Shown here piece after piece: positions 19,244 to 30,796 of a stretch of 64,000 nucleotides of DNA. The stretch spans positions 1,149,980 to 1,213,979 of the forward strand of contig NW_027192192.1 of the NCBI RefSeq assembly GCF_041956535.1, written 5' to 3'. Position 1 is the first letter of the stretch, and every line of letters begins with the position of its first letter. Below the pieces are notes generated by a model. The model made no database searches. It was not told the DNA's origin and was given only the letters and a program-made list of their open reading frames with translations. A program made the translations under genes and the position numbers. Source of the stretch: Calcarisporiella thermophila CBS 279.70 (taxonomy: Eukaryota > Calcarisporiellomycota).

Positions 19244-20234
19244 TTTTTTTTTGATCAACCTACGGAGACTTTTATTAGTTTCCGTAGCTTACAAGAGTTT
19301 AATGATTACAATGAAATAAGAAAAGGGGGGAATAAAGGGTAAATTAGATGTATATAGTGATCGGGTATTTGGTGAAAGGTATGAGGTAAAGAGGAGGGGA
19401 GGAGGGAAAGAGCGGATTGGGAGAGAGGAAGGGTTGCTTCGTCACTCCAGTTTTAGTANNNNNNNNNNNNNNNNNNNNNNNNNNNNNNNNNNNNNNNNNN
19501 NNNNNNNNNNNNNNNNNNNNNNNNNNNNNNNNNNNNNNNNNNNNNNNNNNNNNNNNNNNNNNNNNNNNNNNNNNNNNNNNNNNNNNNNNNNNNNNNNNNN
19601 NNNNNNNNNNNNNNNNNNNNNNNNNNNNNNNNNNNNNNNNNNNNNNNNNNNNNNNNNNNNNNNNNNNNNNNNNNNNNNNNNNNNNNNNNNNNNNNNNNNN
19701 NNNNNNNNNNNNNNNNNNNNNNNNNNNNNNNNNNNNNNNNNNNNNNNNNNNNNNNNNNNNNNNNNNNNNNNNNNNNNNNNNNNNNNNNNNNNNNNNNNNN
19801 NNNNNNNNNNNNNNNNNNNNNNNNNNNNNNNNNNNNNNNNNNNNNNNNNNNNNNNNNNNNNNNNNNNNNNNNNNNNNNNNNNNNNNNNNNNNNNNNNNNN
19901 NNNNNNNNNNNNNNNNNNNNNNNNNNNNNNNNNNNNNNNNNNNNNNNNNNNNNNNNNNNNNNNNNNNNNNNNNNNNNNNNNNNNNNNNNNNNNNNNNNNN
20001 NNNNNNNNNNNNNNNNNNNNNNNNNNNNNNNNNNNNNNNNNNNNNNNNNNNNNNNNNNNNNNNNNNNNNNNNNNNNNNNNNNNNNNNNNNNNNNNNNNNN
20101 NNNNNNNNNNNNNNNNNNNNNNNNNNNNNNNNNNNNNNNNNNNNNNNNNNNNNNNNNNNNNNNNNNNNNNCTCCCTGTCGGGTGGAGTATTCCGGGACGG
20201 GCGCGCCAGCCAGGTGAGACAAAATCCAAGCCTC
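19227..20234 (-). mobile_element. LINE copy C with 17-base target-site duplication, interrupted by an assembly gap
   Basis: GACAAAATCCAAGCCTC occurs at 19227-19243 and again at 20218-20234. Between them, on the minus strand, a LINE fragment starts at 20217 with the ORF2 peptide HLAGAPVPEYSTRQG, matching HLAGRPIAEYSTRHG of copy B. It ends at 19244 with a 3' tail GTTGATCAAAAAAA like that of copies A and B. The distance from this peptide to the tail (about 970 bases) agrees with copy B (about 955), so the gap size is realistic. The 5' end lies 87 bases upstream of tRNA-Pro and the element points away from it. Confidence 0.8.
19460..20170. other. Assembly gap (N run)
   Basis: About 711 undetermined bases inside LINE copy C. 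Open frames spanning it are artefacts of the N run. By alignment to copy B, the missing part should be the C-terminal portion of LINE ORF2 with the zinc-binding module and the start of the 3' UTR. Confidence 0.95.
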
Positions 20235-20303
20235 CACCCAAACCCTACTGCGCCATAAATTCATATTTTACCAACTTTTCTTGCAACAAGCTTGCAAATG
20301 ATT

Positions 20304-20375
20304 GGCTCAATGGTCTAGTAGTATGATTCTCCGTTCGGGTCGGAGAGGTCCCGGGTTCAATTCCCGGTTGAGCCC
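20304..20375 (+). tRNA. tRNA-Pro (anticodon CGG)
   Basis: The acceptor stem GGCTCAA/TTGAGCC pairs perfectly. The D arm contains TGGTCTAGTAGTATG. The anticodon stem CTCCG/CGGAG holds the loop TTCGGGT, giving anticodon CGG. The T arm is CCGGGTTCAATTCCCGG. There is no intron, and a T-rich stretch follows about 30 bases downstream. It forms the right edge of the retroelement island. Confidence 0.95.
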
Positions 20376-20546
20376 GAAAGTATAACTTTCTATAAACGAA
20401 AATTTTTTTAAAAAAAAAAATAATTTATAAAATAGTAAGACGATATTCCAACATCACAGAAAAGTGCTTAGAGCAAAAAAAATATATATATACAAGCCAA
20501 GGAAATAAAATATTGGTCAATTTTTGGTATCTTTTCGTTCTCTTCT

Positions 20547-21758
20547 TCACCAATTGGGGCCACGATTGGAAGAATAGTGATTCCCGATATTGTCCGCGGA
20601 GTTGGTGTGATAGCCCTCGAAATGTTGATGCGAAAGGTCATGTGGAGGATGCTGAGTGGGATACTGATATTGCTCTTCCAGCATGGCTGCAAATTCACGA
20701 GGGTCATAAGTTTGGGGGTCGTGTGATGTTGGTGGAGTCGTGTATACACCAGCGGGATATTCTAGATTAGGTGTAACATAGCGCTCTGGTCCGTACCCTT
20801 CGTCCATTGTGCAATAATCCAAGTCCATTTTTTTCTCTGCATCCTGTTCACGTTCTTCCCCCTCAAGCTCATCCACTTCTTCGTGGGCCTCTAGTTCAAA
20901 AGTTCCGTTGGATTGCCCAAACTCCAAGCCAACTCCGTTGGCCGTTTTTGACAGAGTTGGCGCACCAGGCGCGGGTAATGCCACAGCAGAATTAAGATGC
21001 ACGGAGGCCATACTTTCTGTGATTTGATTAGAGACCCGAGGGCGTGGAAGATCAAGACCCTCAGAGGAAAAATCCTTCCAGTTTTGCCAGTTGAAAGTTA
21101 GACTGTTAATAGGGGGACAATGACGTGTATAAGACAAAAGAATGAGGAAAAGGCCCGAGATGAAGTTGAAAATGCCAATGGTAAGGTTGAAGGGGTGTTC
21201 TTGCACTACCAAGCATCCAAAGCTAAGGTTAAGATAGTCGATCAATTAGTTATATGCTTATTGCACTTCTTTCAATAACCTGAAATAGTCTTACAAAAGA
21301 AACAGGAAGCCATGGCCTCGACGCGTGTGTAGAAAGCGGAAGTACTCTTGAACGAGAGCTGGAGCCTTAACTTCGTTGATCACTAAGAGAAAACAAATAA
21401 TGCTTCAAGAAAAGAAAAATGCGAGGTTAGAATACTATAGAGTTAAAATCGGCAAGGTTCCTATTTGATTAGTTGATCAGAGGGCATTCCTCTCGCATAG
21501 AGCATGATGCAAAAGAAGATATCCTACGATCCCCTATAATTTAAAAACAAAATAGAAGACGACGCATTGCGCCTGTTAATCTCCGAATGCAAGATTTCGA
21601 ACTTACCATACATAGATATTCAAAACGATCTGTGCAAAATGACCTGTAACACAATTGATGATGGCAGCAGCAGCGGTGGTAAGAAAGAGGAATACATTCA
21701 GAAAATTGAAGAAGAGCAAAAGTCCATTCTCCAACTTGGTCTTCGACAGCGGCAACAT
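20547..21758 (-). CDS. COPI-associated/Tvp15-like Golgi membrane protein with acidic tail
   Basis: Multi-pass membrane protein. Exon 1 (21758-21607) encodes MLPLSKTKLENG, then LLLFFNFLNVFLFLTTAAAA and IVLNIYV. A downstream exon ending near 21311 gives VINEVKAPALVQEYFRFLHT and RRGHGFLF. The last exon gives GCLVVQEHPFNLTIGIFNF and a final hydrophobic segment. The FRFLHTRRGHGF block before a hydrophobic segment matches the COPI-associated family (yeast Tvp15), which sits in Golgi membranes. The last 150 residues are acidic and then Pro/Tyr/His-rich, ending GNHYSSNRGPNW, longer than in Tvp15. The join between exon 1 and the VINEVK exon is unresolved because simple splicing gives a frame conflict; an extra small exon near 21480 is likely. 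It is divergent from TYR1. Confidence 0.6.
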
Positions 21759-22637
21759 TATACGCGAATAAAAGGTCGGATGGAAAAAAAGGATATTGGT
21801 GAGAAAATAAATTGTGATGGTTGAAAATGGATGTAAATAATGTGACCCTTTTTTATCAAAGAAAAGTGGATCAGGATGTTTTTCTAATTGAAAAAAAAAA
21901 AAGAGCCAAGTTGAAACGGGAGGAAAAAAAAAGAAACGCGTTCAGATTATAGCGCGATTTTTCGCGCTTGGAATTTAACAATTTAACCAACCATGTTATT
22001 GCATTATCTAAAAAAGGAACCGTGTTATATGGCATTACTAATGATATTGGCTTTTAGGAGGCTTCTCTTAGGCTCTCTTCGTTTGCCGATTCCGCACATC
22101 CAGCCACCATTATGTTCTTAAGGTGAATAAGTGTCACATCTCTTAAAAACATTCTTTCAAAATCTGTGTGAACAGTTAAGAGAGGCTTATATGAGAGTAA
22201 ACGATAGAGTTCATTCTTTTTCTTTTTCAACTGACGTTATGAAATATATAATCGTTGACGAACCCCGATATTATACATTCATTTCAAGATTTTATGTGCA
22301 CTAATAACCACCTATTTTGAGAAAATTTGACACAACCAGTTAATAGATTTCAATTAAGTATGAGGTAACTTATAAATAGCAGATACATTTGAAAAGCATA
22401 GATCATTTAATAAAATACTCTCCACTTGTCGTAAAATAATAATTAATTAAAGTCTCCGTAGTCAAAAAAAGTGACTTCGAATGAATAATTTGGAATTAGT
22501 TCCAATACGCAACAACAAATATAAGATATCTGATACTCCAATACAATTATAATTAATTAGGATATATATTTATATTATGCGATATCTGCTCGTCAAGTGT
22601 TAGATTCCTTAAAACATCAAATTTGGACTTTTACAGC
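21759..22637. other. Intergenic region between divergent genes, AT-rich
   Basis: Contains long A runs (21890-21930) and no credible coding sequence or RNA gene. It must hold the promoters of the Tvp15-like gene and the prephenate dehydrogenase gene; no specific site can be named. Confidence 0.5.
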
Positions 22638-24489
22638 ATGGATGAAAAAGAATCAATAGAAATTGGTATTATAGGCCTCGGTGATATGGGGCGTCTCTAC
22701 GCTCAGCGCATCCACAAGGCAGGATGGAAACGGTTACGATCCAATTATACAAAATTTTATAATGTACAAAGTATTTACTGTTTGTTTTATGTAGTGTGAA
22801 TGTGTGCGATCTTCCAGAAAAATACGAACAAATAAGAGAGGAATTTAAAGGTTAATTTCACCTTTTTACCTGATTATGGTAAATCTATAGATTTACCCTG
22901 TTTCTACCTATTATAGGGAGTGGGATTAATGTCCTCCGCGATGGGCACCTCGTGTCACGGCGAAGCGATTATATTATATATTCAGTTGAAGCAGAATACA
23001 TTGATAAAGTTGTAGCTGAATTTGGTCCATGTGAGTGTCATACCTGAAGGTGCTCATTTACTCACCAAATGTAAAACTTCTTGGTTTAATAGCTACAAAG
23101 GTGGGTGCCATTGTCGGGGGACAGGTAAGGTTACAATGAATCTGTCAATAAGTGATTTGCAATATTATATCCTTGGTGACTCGTATACCGATTTATTTAC
23201 TCTTGCCAAATAGACTTCTGTGAAAGAACCTGAAATTATCGCGTTCGAAAAGTATCTACCGCAAGATGTTCAGATCGTATCATGTCACTCTCTTCATGGA
23301 CCCACAGTAGATCCCAAAGGACAGCCTCTTGTAATATCAAATGAATCCTTATAGCATGCTGGTTTGGCTAATTTGAGTGGAGGAATATTAGGTAATGATT
23401 AAGCATCGGTCTACTCAAGAAAAATTCGACCTCGCCTGCCGAGTCCTCTCATGTCTCGAATCCCAATTTGTTTTTCTTTCGTACAAGGAACATGACCGAA
23501 TAACAGCAGATACCCAGGCAGTTACCCATGCTGCATTTTTGAGCATGGGAACCGCTTGGATGAATCAAAAGCAATTTCCAGTAAGTTTCTATATCCAAAT
23601 AATTGTATAGAGCATACGATAGAGATCGTAATAATCTACTAGTGGGAAAATCCTCAATATATTGGCGGAATTGAGAATGTTAAAGTAAATGTTACTCTAC
23701 GGATATATAGTAACAAATGGCATGTCTATGCAGGTATTTTACTTTTGCCTTTTCATTAATTCATGCCCGGACTTGATACTTAACTCTGAATATGTTGCCG
23801 CAGGACTTGCCATCATGAATCCTAGTGCGCGAATCCAAATTCATCAGTATGCGAAATCGGTGGCAGATCTATTTAAGTTAATGATTCAGGAAAAAGAGGA
23901 CGAATTCGCTTCCCGAATTTTGCAAGCTGGCGAGTTTGTATTTGGTCGATCCAATGCAGCAAGGGAGCCAATTCTCCTGTCGGACAAGATGTTGGATCAA
24001 TATTCACTTTCGGCGGTACCTAAAGAGAGACGTATGCCAAATTCACATTTATCATTGCTAGCGATGGTAGACTGTTGGCATCAGCTTAAGATCAATCCAT
24101 ATGAGCACATGGTTTGCCAAACACCATTATTTCGACTCTGGCTGTGAGTTTATCACTGGTTTGCATTCTTCATTATATATGCTCTAGTTTAACCAAAAAC
24201 TGTTGATTATTACTCATTAAGAGGAATCACTGAATATCTCTTCCGCACACCACTTCTTCTCCAAGACTCGATTCAAGCTGCACTTTATTCCAAAGATATT
24301 CGTGCCGATGACATGGAATTCATGACAGCAGCTCGTGGATGGGCTCAATGCGTAGATCTTGGTAACATGGACGGTTATAAGAAGCGATTCGAGCAATCAA
24401 GAGAATTTTTTGAGGAGCGATTCGCAGAGAGCAAAGAAGTAGGAAATTCGTTAATCAAAATGATACTTCAGGGATGTCAGCGTCAGTAG
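22638..24489 (+). CDS. TYR1: Prephenate dehydrogenase (NADP+), fungal Tyr1 type
   Basis: Converts prephenate to 4-hydroxyphenylpyruvate in tyrosine synthesis. It starts MDEKESIEIGIIGLGDMGRL, whose GLGDMG is the Rossmann dinucleotide-binding loop. The next exons give VNVCDLPEKYEQIREEF, GINVLRDGHLVSRRSDYIIYSV, VGAIVGGQTSVKEPEI and IVSCHSLHGPTVDPKGQPLV, which include the conserved His of the active-site region. DRITADTQAVTHAAFLSMG and an all-helical C-terminal half follow. About eight exons with short introns are needed, and the stop is TAG 24487-24489. The order of motifs and length (about 440 residues) match fungal Tyr1 proteins. Introns near 22732, 22851, 23029 and 24144 are clear; the joins around 23330-23400 and 23640-23800 are approximate. 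Confidence 0.85.
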
Positions 24490-24821
24490 ATTATTTCAAT
24501 TTATTTGAACATGAATCGCCATATATATACTCACTATACAAACCTAAAGGGGGAGGAGAATAAAAGAAAATAGAAATAGATGTGATAGAAATGAATTCAA
24601 AAAATTGAATATAAGATGAAATTCAAAAAAAAAAAAGATTCCAAGGCAAAGCGAAGGCTAAAAAACAATAAATTATAGGGGATAGAAATAGATAAATATG
24701 AAACGGGTGGATTGGATAGGGTATATGAAAAATACAAAAGTCAAGTGACTGAGAAAACTTTGTATACAGAAGTTCTTTACAAGTTCACAGTTTGTCAAGA
24801 AAAGCGGATGAAAAAAACTGC

Positions 24822-26085
24822 TCATTCCATCCAGACCACCGAAAATTCTCGTCCAGCTACATTAATCGTGCGAGGAAGTTTGGTTTCCTGCCAAGGTCGG
24901 AAGGGGCGGCACCCATCATCCTGCGAGAGGCGCTGGAGCAAAATCGTGGCGGTGATAGTATCGATGAGATCATTCGATAAATTTACACCTGGATTATTGG
25001 TAGGATAAGTAAACGGTCCTGCAGGGATGAGAGTAACCGGAGACTTGTAGAATGATGAGCCGCTCTTAATGCTGGAGTTATCTTGGGCCTCTTGTAATCC
25101 GTTTGAAATTGTTGATATAGAAGAAGAGGGTGAGAATGAGTTGCCCAATGTCATTGGTGAGAGAAGGGGAGATTGTGTGGGTGATAGAGATTGAGAGAGC
25201 TTGCGTTGAGAGAATGAGCTTCGAGAACGCGAAAGTGATTTAAGTGAGGGTGAAGAGTTTTCTTCGTAGTTAAGTAATTGCTCCATGCCACGAGGAGAAT
25301 TGAGTTTGGAGCGCTTAGGCGACCTCGAAGAATCATCTTTGAGATTTTGACTGACGGCGCCCTTTCGAAGACTATCATCTTCTTTACCACGGAGATACGA
25401 CTCGCCGTCGTCTTGTACATTCGAGTGGCTGGAGACGGAAGGCTGTTTTTTTCGTTTAGAGTGTACCAGTGTGGTCGTTTTTTGATCATTGAGAACGAGT
25501 TTGCCGTATTCTGGCTGAGAGGGATGTATACACTCGTCAGGAAAATCAGGGCCAAAAAGGGGGATGAGCTCGTAGCGAAGAGAATAGCAGCATCGACTAG
25601 CAAGAACACGACACGACTCACGAGGAATCCTAAAAAATTGACAGGATGAGTTTATTCGTTTCTTCAGGCGAGCGCCTTTATTTCAACTATGTTACCATGT
25701 TCCTTGGATATTTAATAATCCTCCTCGAATGCGCTTCACTTGAAGTCTGGGATTAGCGTCTACCATTTTGACAATCTCACTTTTTGCTCTGCCAAGTGCT
25801 TTCCAAATACCTGTGAAATGAATTTCGCCTATTTTTCGACGGTGAAAAAAGTGTTACACGCAATCGTTAGAGCGTAAGGAGATAGCGATTACCTGTCTCT
25901 CGATCCCACATAATGAGATGTTCCCCAATAGTATATTCAAAAACTGGAATAAAACCTCGAGAATCGAGGGATGTCGAATATTTGCTGGTTTTCACGCGAG
26001 ACACTCTGAGCGATGAAAGAGAATAGTGTTCAGATGTCATAGTGTATGGACCGTATAATTGATCTCGGGCTGAGTCTCGATGCAT
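24822..26085 (-). CDS. APSES (KilA-N type) DNA-binding transcription factor, Xbp1-like
   Basis: Three exons, 26085-25893, 25810-25696 and 25629-24822, encode 371 residues. The APSES DNA-binding domain spans about residues 45-145. It reads PVFEYTIGEHLIMWDRETG across the first intron into IWKALGRAKSEIVKMVDANP, then RIRGGLLNIQGTW, a second intron, and IPRESCRVLASRCCYSLRYE and LIPLFGPDFPDECI. These blocks correspond to the DNA-binding domain of fungal APSES proteins, closest to Xbp1-type members. The C-terminal 200 residues are Ser-rich and basic (SRSRSSFSQRKLS) and probably disordered. The splice joins restore the conserved motifs exactly, so the model is strong. The target genes are unknown. 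Confidence 0.85.
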
Positions 26086-28483
26086 TTTGTTAAACTACTG
26101 GTGGCAAAAGTGTGACACCGGGAAAATAGAGAAAAAAATAATGGGCAAAGAGTATGAACTTGTTTAATTGTGAATAACAAAGGCAAATAAAAAAATGTTA
26201 GGTGAAAGGTTAAGGCAATAAAGGGGAGCAAGAGTAATGAGAATAAAATGTGGGTAAGGCAATTGGAATATAAAAATAGAAGTTATCAAAAATGAGGCAA
26301 ACACAAGAAGCCACCACGTAATAAAGCCAAGCTATGGTCCTAAGTGTGAAGTGAAGCGAAAAACCACTGGTCCCTCTCGCAGCACGAAAGAGAAAAACAA
26401 AAGAAAAGTGACAGAAAACAGCGAGAAAATAAAGATAAGTCGAAGAAATTATTCTAAGAAAGTAAGAAAAAGTTAAAAGGGCTGACCAACAGAGAAGCCA
26501 ATTCCAAGTGCCGAGGATTTAAAGTCTTGGAACCTGACAAAGTCTCGGACCGACCATATTTATAAAGTATTGACCCCCTGTTAAGTCACGGATGCAATCA
26601 GTATGGCTGTGTTACAAAAGATAGTTCGGGTCTCTTCGATTGTAGAAATGCGCCAAATAAATATTTCCTTCTTCTCTCTACATCAACGATAGCAGGTCTC
26701 TGCGAACCTGCATGCATCGGTTTTGTAAAAGGAGCATGATATTTATTTTTCGAGACACAATAATACGATTCTATCGGGCTATTTAAAAGAAATGGGCAGA
26801 CCAATGGTGTCATCAAAGCCTTCTGATCATAATTCAAAAGTAATAAAACAAGCTTCGATTGCGCAAATCTTCGATCTTTTACATCGGCAATATATACCAA
26901 TATGAAAAAAAGTAGCGTGTGGTGAAGCTCGCAGTTGGCTCATGCTTTCGATTAGTATGCTGGCAAGCACCTACCCGAGCTCTGTTTCTCTTGTGAAATA
27001 GAGTGGATATTAGCAATATGCACATCATGAAAACGCGTGATGTGGCTTTTGCAGTTACATTAACATAGACCATAAGAAGCATAGTATTGTCTAAATACCC
27101 ATATCGCTCTAGTTTCGAAGATGAAGACTCTCCTAGCTAAAACACGAACGACAAGATTCGGGAAGGATCTACCCAAAACAATTTAGTAACCTGGCTTCAA
27201 TCTCTCGTTTATTAACTGACCCATATTAAACTGCATTATGTGAAATGTGGTTTTCTATGGCATTAATATTCAACTCCAGTAGCTTTCCCAATGCAGAATT
27301 TGGCATATTATCCCACTGATTTAGAGGCAAAGGCTGCAAATCCACAAAAGGATCGGTGTAATTTGAATTGGCATTGCCTGCGATGGCGCTTTTAAGTGAT
27401 AGCATGGAAACAAAAAATGCATTAGGTGAAGCTGCATCAATAAAAATGAATGCAAGTTGTGAAGTTGGAGTATCCTTAGGTGTATTGTGTGCAGTCATCG
27501 GCATCACCTGTGACCTACAAATTGATCTCTAAGTGGCCAATTGTCTCTGTGGACATTTTGAACGCAGAAGGCTCGCTGCAGAGAATTCAATATAAGTTAT
27601 ACTTAGTTTCTGTACTAACGTAATTTCCGAATGGAAAATTAAAAAAAGCACGTATTGTAGCAATAAAAAAGAATAGATAATATCTTCGAGACCAAACTTT
27701 GAATATTGTATCTATTTTCAAAGTAGGTCATTCTTAACCTTTGCGAATGATATTTTAGAACAAATTTAGATGAAATAACAAGCCCAATTTGGTCGTATTA
27801 GAACTAAAATTTGATACAGTGTGAGATCCCATTGGTTTAATTTTTATTACCAGCGCTCGTAATGGATTCTCGGCTGCTACATATTTAAATAGATTAACCG
27901 AGAAACACAGAATTGAGATAATTGCTCTTCTCTTACTAATTGACCGAGACTCCCAGGATTACTAATTGCTATGTTTGCCAAGCCCTTTCTTTCATTTTGG
28001 AATGCCATTTATATCACCGTGGCGGAGCGACGGTGGCAAACTTGAGTTTAAATCATTTTCATGACGCTAACTTTCGGTGATCCTTTGAATAAGCGTTGTC
28101 CAAGCGTATGTATCTTCTTTTATGGTTATCAAAGCTTGGGCTTAATTTTTCAGGCTGTCGATTTTCTAGCCATCTGTGTTTTGCAAGCAAATTTCTAATT
28201 AATCGATTTTAAACTAGATATTCAATGCGGAGATTTATCTTATAAAATACGTTTGAAAACTAGTCAATATCGAAACGATCTAAAGGAAAAAAATATCGAA
28301 AAACTTTCCGAAGAGTAGATAAATACTCTCAACAAATATTGCAGAATAACAAAACAAAGATTAGTTGAAAATACAATCCTTTTTTGTTGTAGTGTCTGAG
28401 AATTACATTCACTTTACACTCATAGCTTAGATTGTATACCCCCATTCCTTTCTGATCATCTTTGATTGAAATTTATTGGGAAG
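26086..28483. other. Intergenic region, 2.4 kb
   Basis: Mostly AT-rich sequence without recognisable genes. Minus-strand frames at 26598-26900 and 27226-27507 are the only longer ones. The second (ending LLELNINAIENHISHNAV) has a protein-like composition but no known domain, and its ATG has no clear gene context. Treat both as unproven. Confidence 0.45.
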
Positions 28484-29230
28484 ATGCCTTTAACCATTAA
28501 AGCATTATGTTTTGCGATCCTATGTTTGATGTTCAGCTTGGTATCGCAGGCTTCACCAGTCCCAGATACATTACCTTCCTTTGGCTTTTCAGCATCACCC
28601 TTTCCTCCTTTCCGGGCATCAGCTCCTCAAATTATCAACGGACAACTACAGCCGGACAGCAAGAGCCAACCTAATGCCAATTTTAACTTTGCAACTCCCC
28701 TTATACCTCAAGGTCCCATTATGAATGCTCAGGCGGGTCCCTATGGGATGGCGATTCAACGCACTGTAGTGGATCCTATCAAGGAAAACGCACCCTCAGC
28801 CGGGGCAAATGGGTACAGTCCTCTCAGAGAAGTGGTTTGGCCCCAAACGATACAGCCAAACTCGCAGCAACCACCACAGCAGAGTGGAAATGGTTTCTTC
28901 CCATCAATATTTGGTGCATCTGGGGCTTCTTCCAAGCTCATTAATCAGCAGAGTCTAGGGCAACCTGTTTCTGGGCAGCAGTCGCAGACTCAGCAACAAC
29001 AACAGCAGCAACCTCCTCTACAAAAACAATTACTAGCTCTCGATCGAATGCCAGTACAGATAAGTTCTCAACAGGGCTCTACACAAGACAGCACTGCTAA
29101 CCCGCTGGGTGTTTCCGCAGCCTCACTTGCCTCACCCGACGCCTCACCTGCCGTTATGTCAGGTGCCTCATCAATAGCACAGGTGGCTAGTATAAGTGGG
29201 TCTTTGGTTGTAATGGGCTTGTTGCTATAG
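28484..29230 (+). CDS. Predicted GPI-anchored, Gln/Pro/Ser-rich secreted protein
   Basis: Intronless, 248 residues from ATG 28484. An N-terminal signal peptide (MPLTIKALCFAILCLMFSLV, with cleavage likely after SQA) is followed by a low-complexity mature chain rich in Gln, Pro, Ser and Ala, including a Q7 run near residue 175. The last 20 residues are hydrophobic (IAQVASISGSLVVMGLLL) after small residues (SGASS), the usual GPI-attachment signal. There is no catalytic domain. It is probably a cell-wall or plasma-membrane surface protein. The tract of CAG/CAA repeats is likely to vary between strains. Confidence 0.75.
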   Translation: MPLTIKALCFAILCLMFSLVSQASPVPDTLPSFGFSASPFPPFRASAPQIINGQLQPDSKSQPNANFNFATPLIPQGPIMNAQAGPYGMAIQRTVVDPIKENAPSAGANGYSPLREVVWPQTIQPNSQQPPQQSGNGFFPSIFGASGASSKLINQQSLGQPVSGQQSQTQQQQQQQPPLQKQLLALDRMPVQISSQQGSTQDSTANPLGVSAASLASPDASPAVMSGASSIAQVASISGSLVVMGLLL

Positions 29231-29527
29231 ATGTTTGTCTAGATTATCGCCCGGCAGGGACTATTTAGATTGTCATTTCCGTGGGATGTCATCCCTTCGG
29301 AAAATTAATATTTCTAAAACAATTACCCGGAATTGAGCCAATTCAGAGCTTTGCATTCATTTTGCTGGCAAATTTGAATAAAACTAAATTCCGTTCATTC
29401 CCTCTCATTCCGAAACAGCCAGCGGCTACCAGCAATATAAAATTCCTCGCTCCCCCTTTCTTTAGTAATTCGTTTCCTCTCCCCCTTTGTTCGTGAAAAT
29501 TAGAGAAGCCTATCATAACAGCCGAGT

Positions 29528-30796
29528 ATGCGCAGCAAATCTCCAGTTGATCTCTTCCAAATACGTGTAAACAAACCCGAAATACTATTGCGCGGATCCC
29601 CGATGGAAGCCGCGGGCTCTCTCCTGCATGGATCGCTTGTACTTACTCTGAATAGGCCCATGAAGGTCCGGGCAGTTAGACTAAATTTTCTAGGAACCAT
29701 GAATATCCTCTGGAAAGAGAGTAAGCATTTATTTTTTTATATGATCAAACCATGTTTATTAATTTGAAGATTTTTAGAAGGGGCGACCAAGTTGTATAAA
29801 GATAAGAGTACTCTTATTAATCACAAGTGGATCTTCGCCACCAAGACCCAACTTGAAGCGGGCAAATACACGTGGAATTTTAAAATTACACTCCCTGGTT
29901 CAACGCCCGAGACAATTTCTATCGACGGTGCTAGCATTAGTTATAATCTAGAGGCGACCATTGACCGTGTATATTTTTCAGCACCTATTCGAACCATACT
30001 TCCCATCCGCATTACTCGCGTTCCATCTCCTACCTCGCTTGAGTTGCTGCAAACTGTGGTGTTTGAGAATGTGTGGGAAAATAAGATGGCCTACGAGTTG
30101 AGCATGCCATCAAAGGTGGTTGAAGAGGAAGGCACCATATCAGCAAATATTAAACTGGAAATGCTAGCAAGAGGATTCAATGTTGAGACCATTGCTTGTA
30201 CTCTAGTGGAACTGAGGACGTTGCGAACGGAAAATCGAACATCAACTACGGATCATATTGTTCAGCACGTAGAGCGAAATGTGAGGTGGCAGATTCCAGA
30301 AGAAATGCCCTCAAATATATTGGAAACTGAGATGAGGATTCCTTTGCCAAAAAGCACACAACTTGTTCATTTTGATGCGGATGTGAAGACCATCTGTGTA
30401 CGCCACAAACTAATATTCACCCTCTTGTTGACAAATGCGCATCGTCGCTATTTCCAACTATGTGTTGGAATGCCTGTTGTGATCGCTGCCCGACAAATAG
30501 ACCGTGATCTGAACGAGCTACCATCATATGAGGAGAGTTTCTATACACTGCCTATAGAATTCCCGAAATATGAAGCTCTGATTATCTCTTCAAACGAGGA
30601 TTTGTACAAAGGAGATGATCAATCTTGTGTAGAGACTTCTGAACCTAGTCTTACCAACAATATCTCGGAGTCATCACCCGAAATTTCATCCTCCCCGTTG
30701 AACAAACCAACCCACCTGCCTGCTCCAATACGACTTCCTTCTTATCACACTGCAATTAGCGAAACTTCGATATTATCTCCTGTTGTTGCTGCTTAA
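29528..30796 (+). CDS. Arrestin-domain protein (alpha-arrestin, ART family-like)
   Basis: Two exons, 29528-29720 and 29778-30796, give about 400 residues. The N-terminal arrestin fold shows FQIRVNKPEILLRGSPMEA, GSLLHGSLVLTL and VKRVRAV-like strands. ITLPGSTPETI and SISYNLEATIDRV are hallmark blocks, and a C-terminal arrestin domain runs to about residue 320. The tail carries LPSYEESFY and LPSYHTAI, which resemble the (L/P)PxY motifs that bind Rsp5-type ubiquitin ligases. Such proteins act as adaptors that tag plasma-membrane transporters for endocytosis. The specific cargo cannot be inferred. It lies 300 bases downstream of the GPI-protein gene on the same strand. Confidence 0.8.

Noticed and set aside
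19344-20264. Long frames through the first N run
   Set aside because: Created by undetermined bases; only the LINE-like peptide at the right flank is meaningful.
25151-25649. Overlapping frames on both strands in the APSES gene
   Set aside because: Both are shadows of exon 3; splicing of the APSES gene gives the conserved domain in the third frame.
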